From the NCBI GenBank assembly GCA_020025015.1, contig JAHHSV010000001.1:43909-107908 (forward strand): a DNA stretch of 64,000 nt, in the 5' to 3' direction. Each line of letters begins with the position of its first letter. The stretch's first letter is position 1. A model generated the notes under the pieces. The model searched no databases. It had not been told where the DNA came from and saw only the letters and a list, made by a program, of their open reading frames with translations. Source of the stretch: Anaeroplasmataceae bacterium. GTDB lineage: Bacteria; Bacillota_I; Bacilli_A; Acholeplasmatales; Anaeroplasmataceae. The translations under genes were made by a program, and so were the position numbers. Positions 1-11,048 of the stretch are shown piece after piece.

Positions 1-191
1 TCTCCGCCCTTTAAAAATCTCTTTAGATCAGTGACAATAACCTTAACTGCTTCATAATTTAAGATACCATCATCATTTAGAGCACTAAAATGAATTACTG
101 TATCATCACTACAATAAATACCATAATGATAATATAATGTTCTTTTAACCCTTATTGCACTACCAAATACTGGTTTATTCCTGGTCCACAT
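1..191 (-). CDS. LRAT/NC-domain protein, N-terminal fragment (runs off window)
   Basis: The first 63 codons of a minus-strand gene are present; the rest lies beyond the left edge. It starts at the ATG at 191 and overlaps the end of the upstream gene by 17 bp, so the two are probably co-translated. The motif YYHYGIYCSDDTVIHFS matches the start of the LRAT/NC (NlpC/P60-superfamily) domain, in which the first His is a catalytic residue and the Cys comes later; the Cys region is not in the window. Such proteins are thiol acyltransferases or hydrolases acting on lipids or peptides. The substrate cannot be told from this fragment. Confidence 0.6.
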   Translation of the reverse strand, partial: MWTRNKPVFGSAIRVKRTLYYHYGIYCSDDTVIHFSALNDDGILNYEAVKVIVTDLKRFLKGG

Positions 192-816
192 TTAAAGCAA
201 CTCCTAGGTCTTCCTTTAAATTATTTACGACCTCTACAAACTCTGGACTAATCTCAATTATATTAGTCTCAATTAGCGTATTATCTCTACTATCTAAATA
301 AAATCCTTCATAATAAATGTTTTTGCCTTGAAAGCTATAATCTTGAATACGCTCAAGAATCTTTTCATTGTAATCTATAAATATTTCAAAGCCTAGAAGC
401 TTTGTACATTTATCTAAGCCCTTAATATTACCTTGAGCTTTTTCTGACTCAGAAGCTAAATATTTTTCGACATCATTTATGAAAGTTACCTTATAAGCTG
501 TCTTATCTAAAATCTTCATATAAACATAACCATAGCTAATATCTCTTTTGCTATAATTTTTCTTTTTTAAATTACCCTCTAACTCTTCTAAGCTTAAGCT
601 GAAGCTAGCTGTATTGTATTTTTTAGGCTTAGGTTTAAATTTAAAGGTTTGAGCTAAAGCCATTTGAAGGCTAAAGGTTAAGATTACAAAATCAATAACC
701 AATAAAATTGTTATAAGTGTTCTTTCATTGGCATATAAATTCCACCAAATTAAACCTACTGCGACTAATAATGAACAACCAACTATCGTCCATAGCTGCC
801 ATTTTTTTAATTTCAT
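175..816 (-). CDS. Hypothetical membrane protein with two N-terminal transmembrane helices
   Basis: 213 residues. A short basic N-terminus is followed by two hydrophobic segments at about residues 8-26 and 33-56, then a charged, probably cytoplasmic domain of about 150 residues with no motif I recognise. The start has a good ribosome site (GAGGT, four bases before ATG). The gene overlaps the following LRAT-domain gene by 17 bp, which suggests that the two products act together at the membrane. No function is assigned. Confidence 0.6.
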   Translation of the reverse strand: MKLKKWQLWTIVGCSLLVAVGLIWWNLYANERTLITILLVIDFVILTFSLQMALAQTFKFKPKPKKYNTASFSLSLEELEGNLKKKNYSKRDISYGYVYMKILDKTAYKVTFINDVEKYLASESEKAQGNIKGLDKCTKLLGFEIFIDYNEKILERIQDYSFQGKNIYYEGFYLDSRDNTLIETNIIEISPEFVEVVNNLKEDLGVALNVDQE

Positions 817-980
817 ATGTACCTCTTTTTTTACTAAAAAGTTTATTTTTCATTATCAACTAATTTTAATACATTTTTACAAATAATTAAATACTTAAAA
901 TACAATATTTTTGCAAAAAAATGTTTTTTATTTAGAACTTTTTAATATTTACCTAATTATTTACTATTGTTCTAAGAATA

Positions 981-989
981 TGTTATAAT
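981..989 (+). promoter_or_regulatory. Extended -10 promoter of the S66 peptidase gene
   Basis: TGT followed by a perfect TATAAT (984-989), about 30 bp before the start codon. The -35 position (961-966, TTACTA, 17-bp spacer) is poor, so the extended -10 probably does the work. The rest of 817-1018 is AT-rich DNA with no other signal I can see. Confidence 0.6.
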
Positions 990-1018
990 TTAGTCAATAT
1001 TTTAAAGGAGATTTTTTT

Positions 1019-2020
1019 ATGAATAAGCCTAATTATCTTACTAAAAATATAAGCATAAACCTTATCGCTCCAAGCTTTGGCTGCACAACAGAGCCCTATA
1101 AAACTAGATTAGCTGAGGCAATAAATAAATTTAAAAAGCTAGGCTTTAAAATAAAGGAAGGAGCAAATATCTATAAGGCCTTAGGTGTTTGTAGCTCTAA
1201 TACCCCAGAGCTAAGAGCTAAGGAATTTATGGATGCCTATAAGGATCCAGAAACTAATTTGATTTTATCAGTTGGTGGTGGTGAGTTAATGAATGAAATA
1301 CTACCCTATATTGATTTTGAAGAAATAAAAAAATTACCACCGAAATGGTTTATGGGCTTTAGTGATAATACAAATCTAACCTTTACCCTTACTACCCTTG
1401 CTGATGTCGTAACCATCTATGGGCCAAATGCCCCAAGCTTTTATCCAAAAAGATTACAGTATGAAGCCTTAAATTCTTTAAGAATGCTAGCAGGAAAAAA
1501 GAGCTTTAAGGGCTACAAAAGATTCGAGCTAGAATCAACTAAGGATGAAAATAATCCCTTGGCTAAATTAAAGCTTAATAAGAAAAAAATTATAACACCT
1601 ATAAACTATAAAGAGCCATTTGAGGGTATCCTACTAGGTGGCTGCTTAGACTGCCTAATTAATCTTTGTGGAACAAAATACGATAAGGTCAAAGACTACG
1701 TTAAGGATAAGGAAATAGTTTGGTTTTTAGAAGCCTGTGATTTAAATCCCCTAGGTATAAGAAGAGCCCTATTTGAATTAAAGGAAGCTGGCTGGTTTGA
1801 AACTGCAAAGGGCTTTATAATTGGTAGAGCCTATAACTATAAGGATAATGTTTTTGGGGTGAATAGAATCAATGCCGTAACCGATATTTTAAAGGAATTA
1901 GAACTACCAATTCTAATTGATGCCGACCTTGGCCACCTACCTCCAACAATACCAATGATGACTGGGGCCAAGGCTAAAATTTCTTTTAGTGAAGAAAACA
2001 TTTTCGTTGATTACAAATAA
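1019..2020 (+). CDS. Peptidase S66 family LD-carboxypeptidase (MccF/LdcA type)
   Basis: 333 residues, typical for the family. S66 enzymes are serine carboxypeptidases with a Ser-Glu-His triad that cleave an L-D bond in murein tetrapeptides (LdcA) or inactivate microcin C-like nucleotide peptides (MccF). The nucleophile elbow GFSDNT (about residue 120), the Glu in FLEACD (about 240) and the His in LGHLPPTIPM near the C-terminus are all present, so the enzyme should be active. The start is supported by AAAGGAG. It is one of two plus-strand genes on the left arm, transcribed against the replication fork. Which substrate class it serves cannot be decided; no MccF-type antibiotic genes are nearby. 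Confidence 0.85.
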   Translation: MNKPNYLTKNISINLIAPSFGCTTEPYKTRLAEAINKFKKLGFKIKEGANIYKALGVCSSNTPELRAKEFMDAYKDPETNLILSVGGGELMNEILPYIDFEEIKKLPPKWFMGFSDNTNLTFTLTTLADVVTIYGPNAPSFYPKRLQYEALNSLRMLAGKKSFKGYKRFELESTKDENNPLAKLKLNKKKIITPINYKEPFEGILLGGCLDCLINLCGTKYDKVKDYVKDKEIVWFLEACDLNPLGIRRALFELKEAGWFETAKGFIIGRAYNYKDNVFGVNRINAVTDILKELELPILIDADLGHLPPTIPMMTGAKAKISFSEENIFVDYK

Positions 2021-2050
2021 AAAAGAAGTGTTTGAAACACTTCTTTTTTT
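2021..2050. terminator. Bidirectional terminator between the S66 gene and the thioredoxin-like gene
   Basis: A perfect stem (AAGAAGTGTTT paired with its complement) flanked by an A-run on the left and a T-run on the right. It can end the converging transcripts from both sides. Confidence 0.85.
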
Positions 2051-2078
2051 ACAAATAATCGCTTAACTAAAGGAAAAT

Positions 2079-2396
2079 TTAAGCTTTTAATTCTTCAATT
2101 TTAGCATCTAACCATATTTCTAAAATTTCTTCTGGTTGATAACCTCTACAAGAAGATTTAACCTCTAAATCTTGCATTACTAAAATTGTAGGAACACGGT
2201 CAACACCAAATTTAGCAACTAAATCCATGGTATCCTCAGCTACCTCTAAATGATGTAGCTGACAGTCACTTCTACCACCAACTAAACGAGCTAAAATTGG
2301 CATTAGGGTAATACAATTTGCACAGCCCTCACCACTTACCTCAACAACACTAATTCCTTTTAAAACGTCCTTATAATTTTCATTACTTAGCTTCAT
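2079..2396 (-). CDS. Thioredoxin-like protein
   Basis: 105 residues, the size of a single thioredoxin fold. The redox pair is Cys25-Ala-Asn-Cys28 in the motif GEGCANC, and a likely cis-proline follows in DRVPTILV. The active site differs from the WCGPC of classical thioredoxin, so this is a family member of unknown partner. It overlaps the end of pflA by 14 bp and has its own AGGAG nine bases before ATG, so it is translationally coupled to the activase. It may supply thiols for, or protect, the glycyl-radical system; that is inference. Confidence 0.75.
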   Translation of the reverse strand: MKLSNENYKDVLKGISVVEVSGEGCANCITLMPILARLVGGRSDCQLHHLEVAEDTMDLVAKFGVDRVPTILVMQDLEVKSSCRGYQPEEILEIWLDAKIEELKA

Positions 2397-3126
2397 CCTT
2401 AATCACTCCTAATAACTTTTTTGCCCAAATAACCTCATCCTTAGTTGGGGCCTTAACGCCCTCTAAAGGATATGGTATATTTAATTCCTTATACTTTACA
2501 ACCCCCATTGTATGATATGGTAAAACCTCAATTTTCTCAACTGTTTCTAAGGTATCAATAAATGCCTTTAGCTTAACCAATTCATCTTCAACCAAGGTGA
2601 TTCCTGGTACAATTACATGGCGAATCCACATTTTCTTACCATGATCACTTAACCATTTAGCAAAGGCTAAGGTATTATCATTATAAACACCGGTTAATTC
2701 CTTATGGCCATTTCTATCAATATGCTTTATATCTAATAAAAATAAATCAACATATTTAATTAGCTCTTCATGCTTTTTAACGCTTTCAGGATCATTAGGA
2801 TTAAACATAAAGCCTGAGGTATCACAGGCTGTATGAATCCCCTTTTCATGAAATTTTTTGAATAGCTCTAACGCAAAATCAAATTGTAATAGTGGCTCAC
2901 CACCGGTAATAGTAATACCACCCTTATCACCAAAATAGCCTTTATATTTTAAAGCTTGCTTAACAATATCATCAGATTCATAAACCTTAGAATTAGCAAA
3001 TGTCCATGTATCAGGATTATGACAGAACTTACATCTTAAAGGACAACCCTTTAAAAAAATTACAAATCTAATTCCTGGACCATCTACAGTTCCAAAGCTT
3101 TCAAAGGAATGAACATTTCCCTTCAT
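2383..3126 (-). CDS. pflA: Pyruvate formate-lyase activating enzyme (radical SAM)
   Basis: 247 residues from the ATG at 3126. PflA uses S-adenosylmethionine and a [4Fe-4S] cluster to place a glycyl radical on pyruvate formate-lyase. The cluster Cys are 28, 32 and 35 in GCPLRCKFC, and the N-terminal HSFESFGTVDGPGIR is diagnostic. The open frame extends to a GTG at 3174, but homologues begin just before HSFES and the extra 16 residues are not family-like, so the ATG is preferred. A likely -10 (TGC TATTAT, 3196-3188) also puts the GTG almost at the transcript start. No pflB lies in this window. The enzyme implies anaerobic formate production. Confidence 0.9.
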   Translation of the reverse strand: MKGNVHSFESFGTVDGPGIRFVIFLKGCPLRCKFCHNPDTWTFANSKVYESDDIVKQALKYKGYFGDKGGITITGGEPLLQFDFALELFKKFHEKGIHTACDTSGFMFNPNDPESVKKHEELIKYVDLFLLDIKHIDRNGHKELTGVYNDNTLAFAKWLSDHGKKMWIRHVIVPGITLVEDELVKLKAFIDTLETVEKIEVLPYHTMGVVKYKELNIPYPLEGVKAPTKDEVIWAKKLLGVIKDEAK

Positions 3127-3258
3127 AATATCACACACCAATCTTAATGTTTCAATAAAATTTAATTTGCACACCTAGTGCTTTCTTATAATAGCATAAA
3201 ACTACTAAAATTTCTAACCATTTTGCTTTTAAAGGGTTTTCATAAATGAGGATAAAAA

Positions 3259-3290
3259 AATAAGCTCTCCTAAGAGAGCCTATTTTTATG
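3259..3290 (-). terminator. Terminator of the superoxide reductase gene
   Basis: Stem GCTCTC/GAGAGC (3264-3269 with 3274-3279) followed on the minus strand by a run of T residues, directly after the dfx stop codon. The rest of 3175-3295 holds the probable pflA promoter. Confidence 0.75.
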
Positions 3291-3295
3291 TAAAA

Positions 3296-3670
3296 TTATA
3301 AGTTTGTCATCCATAAGCCATGTAAATTACAATAAGCGTAAACGTTTAAAACCTTTTCGTTTTCTTGTAATTTGAAGCTTGCCTTTGGCTCATCTGCTGG
3401 AGTTAAATCCTTACGGTAAACACCCATATTAGTTTCAACAGCTATAAAGTTGATTAAATGAGCTTCAGTTTGTGGATGTAAAACACTACCAACTACTACT
3501 TCTACTAAGTCCCCACTTAAAGTAACAACTGGTACATGCTTTTCCTTAGCTGCATCCACAGTATTTGGAATAAGTTCAACCATTGGCTTACCGCAGCAAG
3601 CTGGTTTAACCTTATGGTCAACTACCATTTCTACTACATTTTTACAAATATCGCACACATAAAATTTCAT
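3296..3670 (-). CDS. dfx: Desulfoferrodoxin (two-iron superoxide reductase)
   Basis: 124 residues. The enzyme reduces superoxide to peroxide without releasing oxygen, a typical oxidative defence of anaerobes. The N-terminal desulforedoxin domain has its iron ligands Cys6, Cys9, Cys25 and Cys26. The catalytic neelaredoxin domain has Glu43-Lys44-His45, His65, His71, Cys114 and His117, the expected His4Cys site with the acid/base pair. Both iron centres are therefore complete, making it the two-iron type. A promoter with TTGATA (-35) and TGT-TATAAT lies upstream. It is a single-gene unit with its own terminator. Confidence 0.95.
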   Translation of the reverse strand: MKFYVCDICKNVVEMVVDHKVKPACCGKPMVELIPNTVDAAKEKHVPVVTLSGDLVEVVVGSVLHPQTEAHLINFIAVETNMGVYRKDLTPADEPKASFKLQENEKVLNVYAYCNLHGLWMTNL

Positions 3671-3694
3671 TTTAATATCCTCCTAACTGATTCC

Positions 3695-3724
3695 ATTATA
3701 ACATACAATAACCAGTTTTATCAA
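3695..3724 (-). promoter_or_regulatory. Promoter of dfx
   Basis: Minus strand: TTGATA (3724-3719), an 18-bp spacer, then TATAAT (3700-3695) with the extended TG dinucleotide. It lies about 25-55 bp before the dfx start codon. Confidence 0.65.
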
Positions 3725-3757
3725 AATTTTGCTTAAAGTAATAAAACTTAAACTAAT

Positions 3758-3786
3758 TTGAAATTTTAGTTTTTTTATTTTATAAT
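3758..3786 (+). promoter_or_regulatory. Promoter of the HIT gene
   Basis: TTGAAA (3758-3763), exactly 17 bp, TATAAT (3781-3786). It is divergent from the dfx promoter; their -35 boxes are about 35 bp apart. Confidence 0.7.
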
Positions 3787-3810
3787 AATTAAAAAGAGGA
3801 GATGATTTTT

Positions 3811-4209
3811 TTGAGCTGTGTATTTTGTTTAATTAAAAATGGAGAAATTTCATCTAGAAAGGTTTATGAGGATGATAAGGTTTTTGCTATTCTAGATATC
3901 AGCCAAGCAACTAAGGGACATACCCTAGTGATGCCAAAGGAGCATTATGAATCTATATTTGATATACCTACTGATTTATATTTACATCTACAATCAGTAG
4001 CACAAATGTTAGCGAAAAAGATTGTAAAAAATTTAGGGGCCTTAGGCTGCAATATTTTAAATAATAATGGTGATGCTGCGGGTCAAGTAGTAAAGCACTT
4101 CCATTTACATATTATTCCAAGATATGAAAATGATGATATAACAATTGAATCTGTTGATCATAGTAAGGATTACGATAAGGATGAAATTTTTAAGGAAGTC
4201 CTAAAGTAA
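3811..4209 (+). CDS. HIT family nucleotide-binding protein
   Basis: 132 residues from a TTG start. The histidine triad motif HFHLHIIP lies near residue 100, preceded by GHTLVMPK and the NILNNNGDAAGQ loop typical of Hint-type nucleoside phosphoramidases or dinucleotide hydrolases. The N-terminal MSCVFC pair is the usual metal-linked Cys motif. An in-frame ATG at 3802 overlaps the AGGAG ribosome site, so it cannot be used; the TTG nine bases later fits both spacing and family length. The physiological substrate is unknown. It runs against the replication direction of this arm. Confidence 0.88.
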   Translation: MSCVFCLIKNGEISSRKVYEDDKVFAILDISQATKGHTLVMPKEHYESIFDIPTDLYLHLQSVAQMLAKKIVKNLGALGCNILNNNGDAAGQVVKHFHLHIIPRYENDDITIESVDHSKDYDKDEIFKEVLK

Positions 4210-4210
4210 G

Positions 4211-4240
4211 AAAAACGGCTACTAATTGTAGTCGTTTTTC
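4211..4240. terminator. Bidirectional terminator between the HIT and helicase genes
   Basis: AAAAACGGCTAC and GTAGTCGTTTTT form a stem with A-runs and T-runs on opposite flanks. It can end both converging transcripts. Confidence 0.8.
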
Positions 4241-4242
4241 TT

Positions 4243-6564
4243 TTACTCAGCTTTCGTATTCCAAAAATTAGCGATAACCTCATAAATATCATCTTCAGTT
4301 TCTAGGTAGCTTAGATTTTTCCAGTGGCTTGGGAAAAGCTCCTGATATTTTTTATAACGATACCTATAATCTAATAGTAATAGGAAGCCCTTATCAGTTT
4401 CCGTTCTGATTACCCTACCAGCTGCCTGAATTACCTTATTAAAGCCTGGATAAACGTATGCGTATTCTAAGCCCTTATCATATTTAGCATTATAAAAATT
4501 CTTTAATATTTCATTTTCAATATTAACCTGTAAAAAGCCTACCCCAACAATTATTACTCCATGTAATAAATCACCAATTAAATCAATACCCTCAGAAAAA
4601 ATACCGCCTAAAACAAATAAGCCTAAAACATTTCCTGGTTCCTTAAATCTATCAATTAATTCCTGTTGCTCAAATTCAGTAAGGCCTTGCTTTTGCGTAA
4701 TGATTTCATAATCATCTAGTTCTAAATATTTAGCACACATATTTAAATATTCATAGGAAGGAAAGAAGACAATATATTTTCCCTTCTTAGGACTAATTGC
4801 TGCTTTTATCTTAGCATTTAGAAGGCCTAGGCTTTTTAATCTATCACTATATTTAGTATTTAAGGATGAAACAATGACCTTAAATTTATTACTATCAAAT
4901 GGGGAATCTAAGGCAATGTAACTACCCTTTCCCATTGTTAATAAATCCTTATAATAATTAATAGGATATAGGGTTGCACTAAAGAATAAAGCACCCTTAG
5001 AATGATTTTCGATTATATCAGTTAAATAAGATGATGCATCTAAGCACTTTAAGGATATTGTTAAATTATTATCAATTAGCTTTATTAAAAAAATATGGTT
5101 ATCGTTTGAAAGCCTTGAAATTCTTAAATAATCCTTAAGTAAAAAATAGATTTCTAAAATATTATCCTTAAAATCAACCTTGTCATTATTATCTAAAACA
5201 AATTGAATTTTTTCGCAAATAGAAAATAAATAATTTTCAATTTCTAGATCCTTAGAATAATCATAATAATAGCTATTAGAAATTAAGCTATCATATTTTT
5301 TATGAATATAATTAATTAAATATAGTAAATCCTTACCTGGCTTATTCGGAAAATCCTCAGTTAGCATTTTAAGCTTTAATAGGTCAAAAATTGAAAAGGA
5401 AGCAGAATACATATCAAGGCTTCGAGCTAATAGATTATGTGCCTCATCAACTAAAAGATATGGTCTATATGGGCCTTCCTCAAAGAATCTTATAAGCTTA
5501 GCCTTAGGATCAAAAACATAGTTATAATCACAAATTATAACATCAACATTTGTTGAAATATTTAAGGAATATTCAAAGCTACAAATCTCATATTTAAAGC
5601 TATAATCTAATAAAATATCTTCCGTAATTACATCATTATTTTTTAGAATATCCCGGGTTGCTTCCTTAATTTTATTAAAGAAATTTTTAGCAAATGGGCA
5701 TTCATCTGGATTACAGGTTTTACTCTTTAAAAGACATATTTTTTTCTTAGCTGTAAGTATAATTGCCTTTGCCTTTAAGCCCTTTTTAATTAATAGCTTC
5801 ATCGCCTTAATTGCTGATGCCTTACCACTATTTTTAGCAGTTAAATAGAAGAGCTTATCATCAATTTCTGTCATTGCTTTTAAGCCTGAAAAAAGGCTAG
5901 ACATTGTCTTACCAATACCAGTTGGAGCAAGCGCATAAATGATATCATTGTTGTTGAATGTCTCCCTTGCCGCCTTCATCATTAAAGCCTGGCCATCTCT
6001 AATTTTATCATATGGGAAATCGATGGATTTTGTTGTAACAAGGCGATTTATTGCACGTTCTAGATATTCATTAAAATAGGATAAATAAATATCTAGAGTC
6101 CTATAAAAGAAGACTTCTAATTCCTTTTTTGTTAGTTCGTATTTATAGTTTCTTCGCGTTAATGTTGATCTTTCAATATATAAAAGATTAAGCTCAATTG
6201 TATCAATTGATTTATCTAAAAGCATTAGGTAGCCATAGATTTTTAGCTGAGCTAAATGTGACTCTAAGGGTTCAAATTTTTGATTGTAAATTTCCTTAGA
6301 GGTCGTCTTAATTTCTTCTAAAATAATCTTAGTATCGTTCCTTAAAACACCATCAATAAAGCCTATAAAATTGTAGTCTTCGTCTTGATATTTTATTGTC
6401 TTATTTAAGTAGTATTCCTTAACCGCACCATCAGTATATTCTGACTGCCTTAGGCTATGAATATTCTTCCCTTCAATATGGCTATTATTGAAGCTTAATT
6501 CATTTGTTAAATTTCCACTTTCATAGACAAAATACGCAAGCTCTCTAATAGCTATACTTCTCAT
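4243..6564 (-). CDS. DinG/XPD-like Fe-S helicase fused to an N-terminal PD-(D/E)XK nuclease domain
   Basis: 773 residues. Residues 1-190 contain GFIDG followed by ILEEIKTT and a QLKIYGY motif, the pattern of a Cas4/RecB-like PD-(D/E)XK nuclease. From about residue 213 there is a superfamily 2 helicase: Walker A APTGIGKT, four Cys suited to a [4Fe-4S] cluster (ICLL, KTC, DECPF, EICSF), DEAH in LLVDEAHNL, and the C-terminal motif GRVIRTETDKG. DinG/XPD helicases unwind 5' to 3' and resolve R-loops, D-loops or G-quadruplexes; the fused nuclease would cut the released strand. Translation starts after AAGGAG. The gyrA terminator lies only 18 bp before the start, and I see no separate promoter. Confidence 0.85.
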   Translation of the reverse strand: MRSIAIRELAYFVYESGNLTNELSFNNSHIEGKNIHSLRQSEYTDGAVKEYYLNKTIKYQDEDYNFIGFIDGVLRNDTKIILEEIKTTSKEIYNQKFEPLESHLAQLKIYGYLMLLDKSIDTIELNLLYIERSTLTRRNYKYELTKKELEVFFYRTLDIYLSYFNEYLERAINRLVTTKSIDFPYDKIRDGQALMMKAARETFNNNDIIYALAPTGIGKTMSSLFSGLKAMTEIDDKLFYLTAKNSGKASAIKAMKLLIKKGLKAKAIILTAKKKICLLKSKTCNPDECPFAKNFFNKIKEATRDILKNNDVITEDILLDYSFKYEICSFEYSLNISTNVDVIICDYNYVFDPKAKLIRFFEEGPYRPYLLVDEAHNLLARSLDMYSASFSIFDLLKLKMLTEDFPNKPGKDLLYLINYIHKKYDSLISNSYYYDYSKDLEIENYLFSICEKIQFVLDNNDKVDFKDNILEIYFLLKDYLRISRLSNDNHIFLIKLIDNNLTISLKCLDASSYLTDIIENHSKGALFFSATLYPINYYKDLLTMGKGSYIALDSPFDSNKFKVIVSSLNTKYSDRLKSLGLLNAKIKAAISPKKGKYIVFFPSYEYLNMCAKYLELDDYEIITQKQGLTEFEQQELIDRFKEPGNVLGLFVLGGIFSEGIDLIGDLLHGVIIVGVGFLQVNIENEILKNFYNAKYDKGLEYAYVYPGFNKVIQAAGRVIRTETDKGFLLLLDYRYRYKKYQELFPSHWKNLSYLETEDDIYEVIANFWNTKAE

Positions 6565-6576
6565 AATTCTCCTTAG

Positions 6577-6608
6577 AAAAATAGAAGATTGCCAAGCAAT
6601 CTTCTATA
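6577..6608 (-). terminator. gyrA terminator, directly upstream of the helicase gene
   Basis: On the minus strand an 11-bp perfect stem (6606-6596 with 6592-6582, loop TTG) is followed by a T-run, then at once by the AAGGAG ribosome site of the helicase gene. Confidence 0.85.
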
Positions 6609-6614
6609 GTTTTT

Positions 6615-9125
6615 TTACTCTAAATTATTTTCCTCTAAAGTTTCTTCAACTGAATCATCATCCTTATCAACTAAGGCAATTGTTGAAATCATTTGATCAT
6701 CCTTTAGCTTAATTAATCTTACACCCTGACTAGCTCGACCTATTAGGCTTATATCAGCGATATGCATTCTAATAATCATACCCTTATCAGTTGTAATAAT
6801 TAAATCCTTATCCTCGTTTACGGCCTTTAGGGTTACAAGCTTACCATTTTTCTCAGTAACATTCAAAGCCTTAACACCCATACCACCACGGGTTTGTAGA
6901 CGATATTCAGAAACATCACTACGTTTACCATAGCCATGCTCTGTTACTACTAATATTTCATGAACGTTTTCATCAACTAAGGCCATACCAACAATTGAAT
7001 CATCATCGCTTAAGGTCATACCCTTTACACCTGAGGCATTTCTACCCATTGATCTAACATCAGTTTCTTTAAAGCGAATAGACTTGCCATTAGATGCACC
7101 TAGGATTATCTCCTTAGTATCATCTGTTAAGGATACCTGGAATAATTCATCATCCTCACGTAGGCTTATTGCAATCTTACCATTAGATCTGATTGACATA
7201 AATTCAGAAACTGGAGTACGCTTTACAATACCCTTCTTAGTTGTAAAGAATAAATAATGTTTCTCATCTAAATCAGAAGGAATTCTTGTTACAGCTGTTA
7301 AAACCTCATTTTCTTCAAATTGAATTAGATTTACTAAAGGTAAGCCCTTTGCAGTTCTTGAAGATTCAGGAATTTGATAACCCTTAATTGCATATACCTT
7401 TCCTAAATTAGTGAAGAAATATAGGTAATCATGAGTAGATGTAGCTACTGTATGACAAACTATATCATTTTCCTTAGTCTTAATACCAGTAATACCTACA
7501 CCACCACGGTTTTGAACACGATAAACGTCCTGCTTCATACGCTTAGCATAGCCATGCTCAGTAATTGTAATAATTACATCCTCACGTGGAATTAAGTCCT
7601 CGTTTTCAATATTTAAATCTGTATGTAATGAAATTTCTGATTTTCTTTCATCACCATACTTATTTTTGATTTCAAGCATTTCTTGCTCGATGATTTCAAG
7701 CTTCATTTCCTCACTTGCTAAAATGTTACGATAAATTTCAACCTGTTTAGTTAAATCATCACGCTCTTGAATAATCTTTTCTCTATTTAAACCAGATAAA
7801 CGCTTAATTTGCATATCTAGAATAGCTTGAGCTTGAATATCAGTTAAGTTAAATCTTTCAATTAGCTTTTCTTTTTCGCTACCATCATTTGTTGAACGAA
7901 TAATTTGAATTATTTCATCAATATTATCTTGGGCAATAATGTAGCCCTCTAAAATATGTAATCTAGCTAAGGCCTTTTCTAAATCAAATTGAGTACGACG
8001 AGTAACAATTTCTACCTGGAACTTTAAGTATTCCTCTAGAATTTGCTTTAGGGTTACTGTCTTTGGTTCATTATTAACTAAACAAATCATATTAATACCG
8101 TAGCTTGTTTGCAACTGAGTATATTTATATAAGTTATTTAGCATTACCTCAGGATTTACATCCTTACGTAATTCAATAACAATTCTAATACCCTTACGGT
8201 TTGATTCATCACGAATATCAGTAATACCCTCAACTATCTTATCCTTAGCAATTCCTGCAATACGCTCGATTAAACGAGTCTTATTAACCATATATGGAAT
8301 TTCGGTTACGATGATTGAATTTTTACCATTTTTCTCATTAGTTTCAATATCCGCTTTAGCACGAATAACAATTGTACCATTACCGGTTGTATAACCATTT
8401 CTTAAACCAGTAAGGCCTAAAATTTGGCCTCCTGTAGGGAAATCTGGGCCTTTGATGTATTCCATTAATTCTTCAATTTCAATCTCAGGATTATGGATTA
8501 ATGCAACTAAGCCATCAATTACCTCACCTAAATTATGAGGAGGAATATTAGTTGCCATACCTACGGCAATACCGGTTGCACCATTGACAAGTAAATTTGG
8601 AATATGGCAAGGAATTACAACTGGTTCCTTTTCTGTACCATCATAGTTATCGATGAAATCTACTGTGTTCTTATCGATATCTCTAACCATTTCCATGGCA
8701 ATTTTACTCATACGAGCTTCAGTATAACGCATTGCGGCAGCACCATCACCGTCAATGTTACCGAAGTTACCATGACCATCTACTAAGGTATAACGATAGT
8801 TAAATGGCTGAGCCATTCTTACCATTGCTTCATAAATAGAAGAGTCACCATGTGGGTGATACTTACCCATAACGTCACCAACGATACGTGCTGATTTTTT
8901 ATGAGCTACGTTTGAATATACACCCATTTCATTCATGCCATAAATAATACGACGTTGAACTGGCTTTAAACCATCTCTAATATCAGGAAGTGCACGGCTT
9001 ACAATAACTGACATTGCATAATTTAAGAATGATCTTTCAAGCTTTTCATTTATGTTTAAGGTTTCTATACGGTCGTTTTCTGTAACCTCGGCTTCAAGAA
9101 ACTCTTCATTATCATGTTTACTCAT
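6615..9125 (-). CDS. gyrA: DNA gyrase subunit A
   Basis: 836 residues, full length. GyrA cuts and rejoins DNA in the A2B2 gyrase that introduces negative supercoils. The catalytic Tyr134 lies in [11 protein letters not shown], and the quinolone-determining loop [10 protein letters not shown] has Ser95 and Glu99 at the positions equivalent to E. coli Ser83 and Asp87, a susceptible-type pattern. The C-terminal half holds beta-pinwheel repeats with QNRGGVG and QTRGGMGV variants of the GyrA box. The acidic tail [13 protein letters not shown] ends the protein. It follows gyrB by 10 bp, in an operon with yaaA and recF. Confidence 0.98.
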   Translation of the reverse strand: MSKHDNEEFLEAEVTENDRIETLNINEKLERSFLNYAMSVIVSRALPDIRDGLKPVQRRIIYGMNEMGVYSNVAHKKSARIVGDVMGKYHPHGDSSIYEAMVRMAQPFNYRYTLVDGHGNFGNIDGDGAAAMRYTEARMSKIAMEMVRDIDKNTVDFIDNYDGTEKEPVVIPCHIPNLLVNGATGIAVGMATNIPPHNLGEVIDGLVALIHNPEIEIEELMEYIKGPDFPTGGQILGLTGLRNGYTTGNGTIVIRAKADIETNEKNGKNSIIVTEIPYMVNKTRLIERIAGIAKDKIVEGITDIRDESNRKGIRIVIELRKDVNPEVMLNNLYKYTQLQTSYGINMICLVNNEPKTVTLKQILEEYLKFQVEIVTRRTQFDLEKALARLHILEGYIIAQDNIDEIIQIIRSTNDGSEKEKLIERFNLTDIQAQAILDMQIKRLSGLNREKIIQERDDLTKQVEIYRNILASEEMKLEIIEQEMLEIKNKYGDERKSEISLHTDLNIENEDLIPREDVIITITEHGYAKRMKQDVYRVQNRGGVGITGIKTKENDIVCHTVATSTHDYLYFFTNLGKVYAIKGYQIPESSRTAKGLPLVNLIQFEENEVLTAVTRIPSDLDEKHYLFFTTKKGIVKRTPVSEFMSIRSNGKIAISLREDDELFQVSLTDDTKEIILGASNGKSIRFKETDVRSMGRNASGVKGMTLSDDDSIVGMALVDENVHEILVVTEHGYGKRSDVSEYRLQTRGGMGVKALNVTEKNGKLVTLKAVNEDKDLIITTDKGMIIRMHIADISLIGRASQGVRLIKLKDDQMISTIALVDKDDDSVEETLEENNLE

Positions 9126-9135
9126 AAGCTACCTC

Positions 9136-11034
<1,899 letters not shown>

Positions 11035-11048
11035 TTAATCAAATCCTT

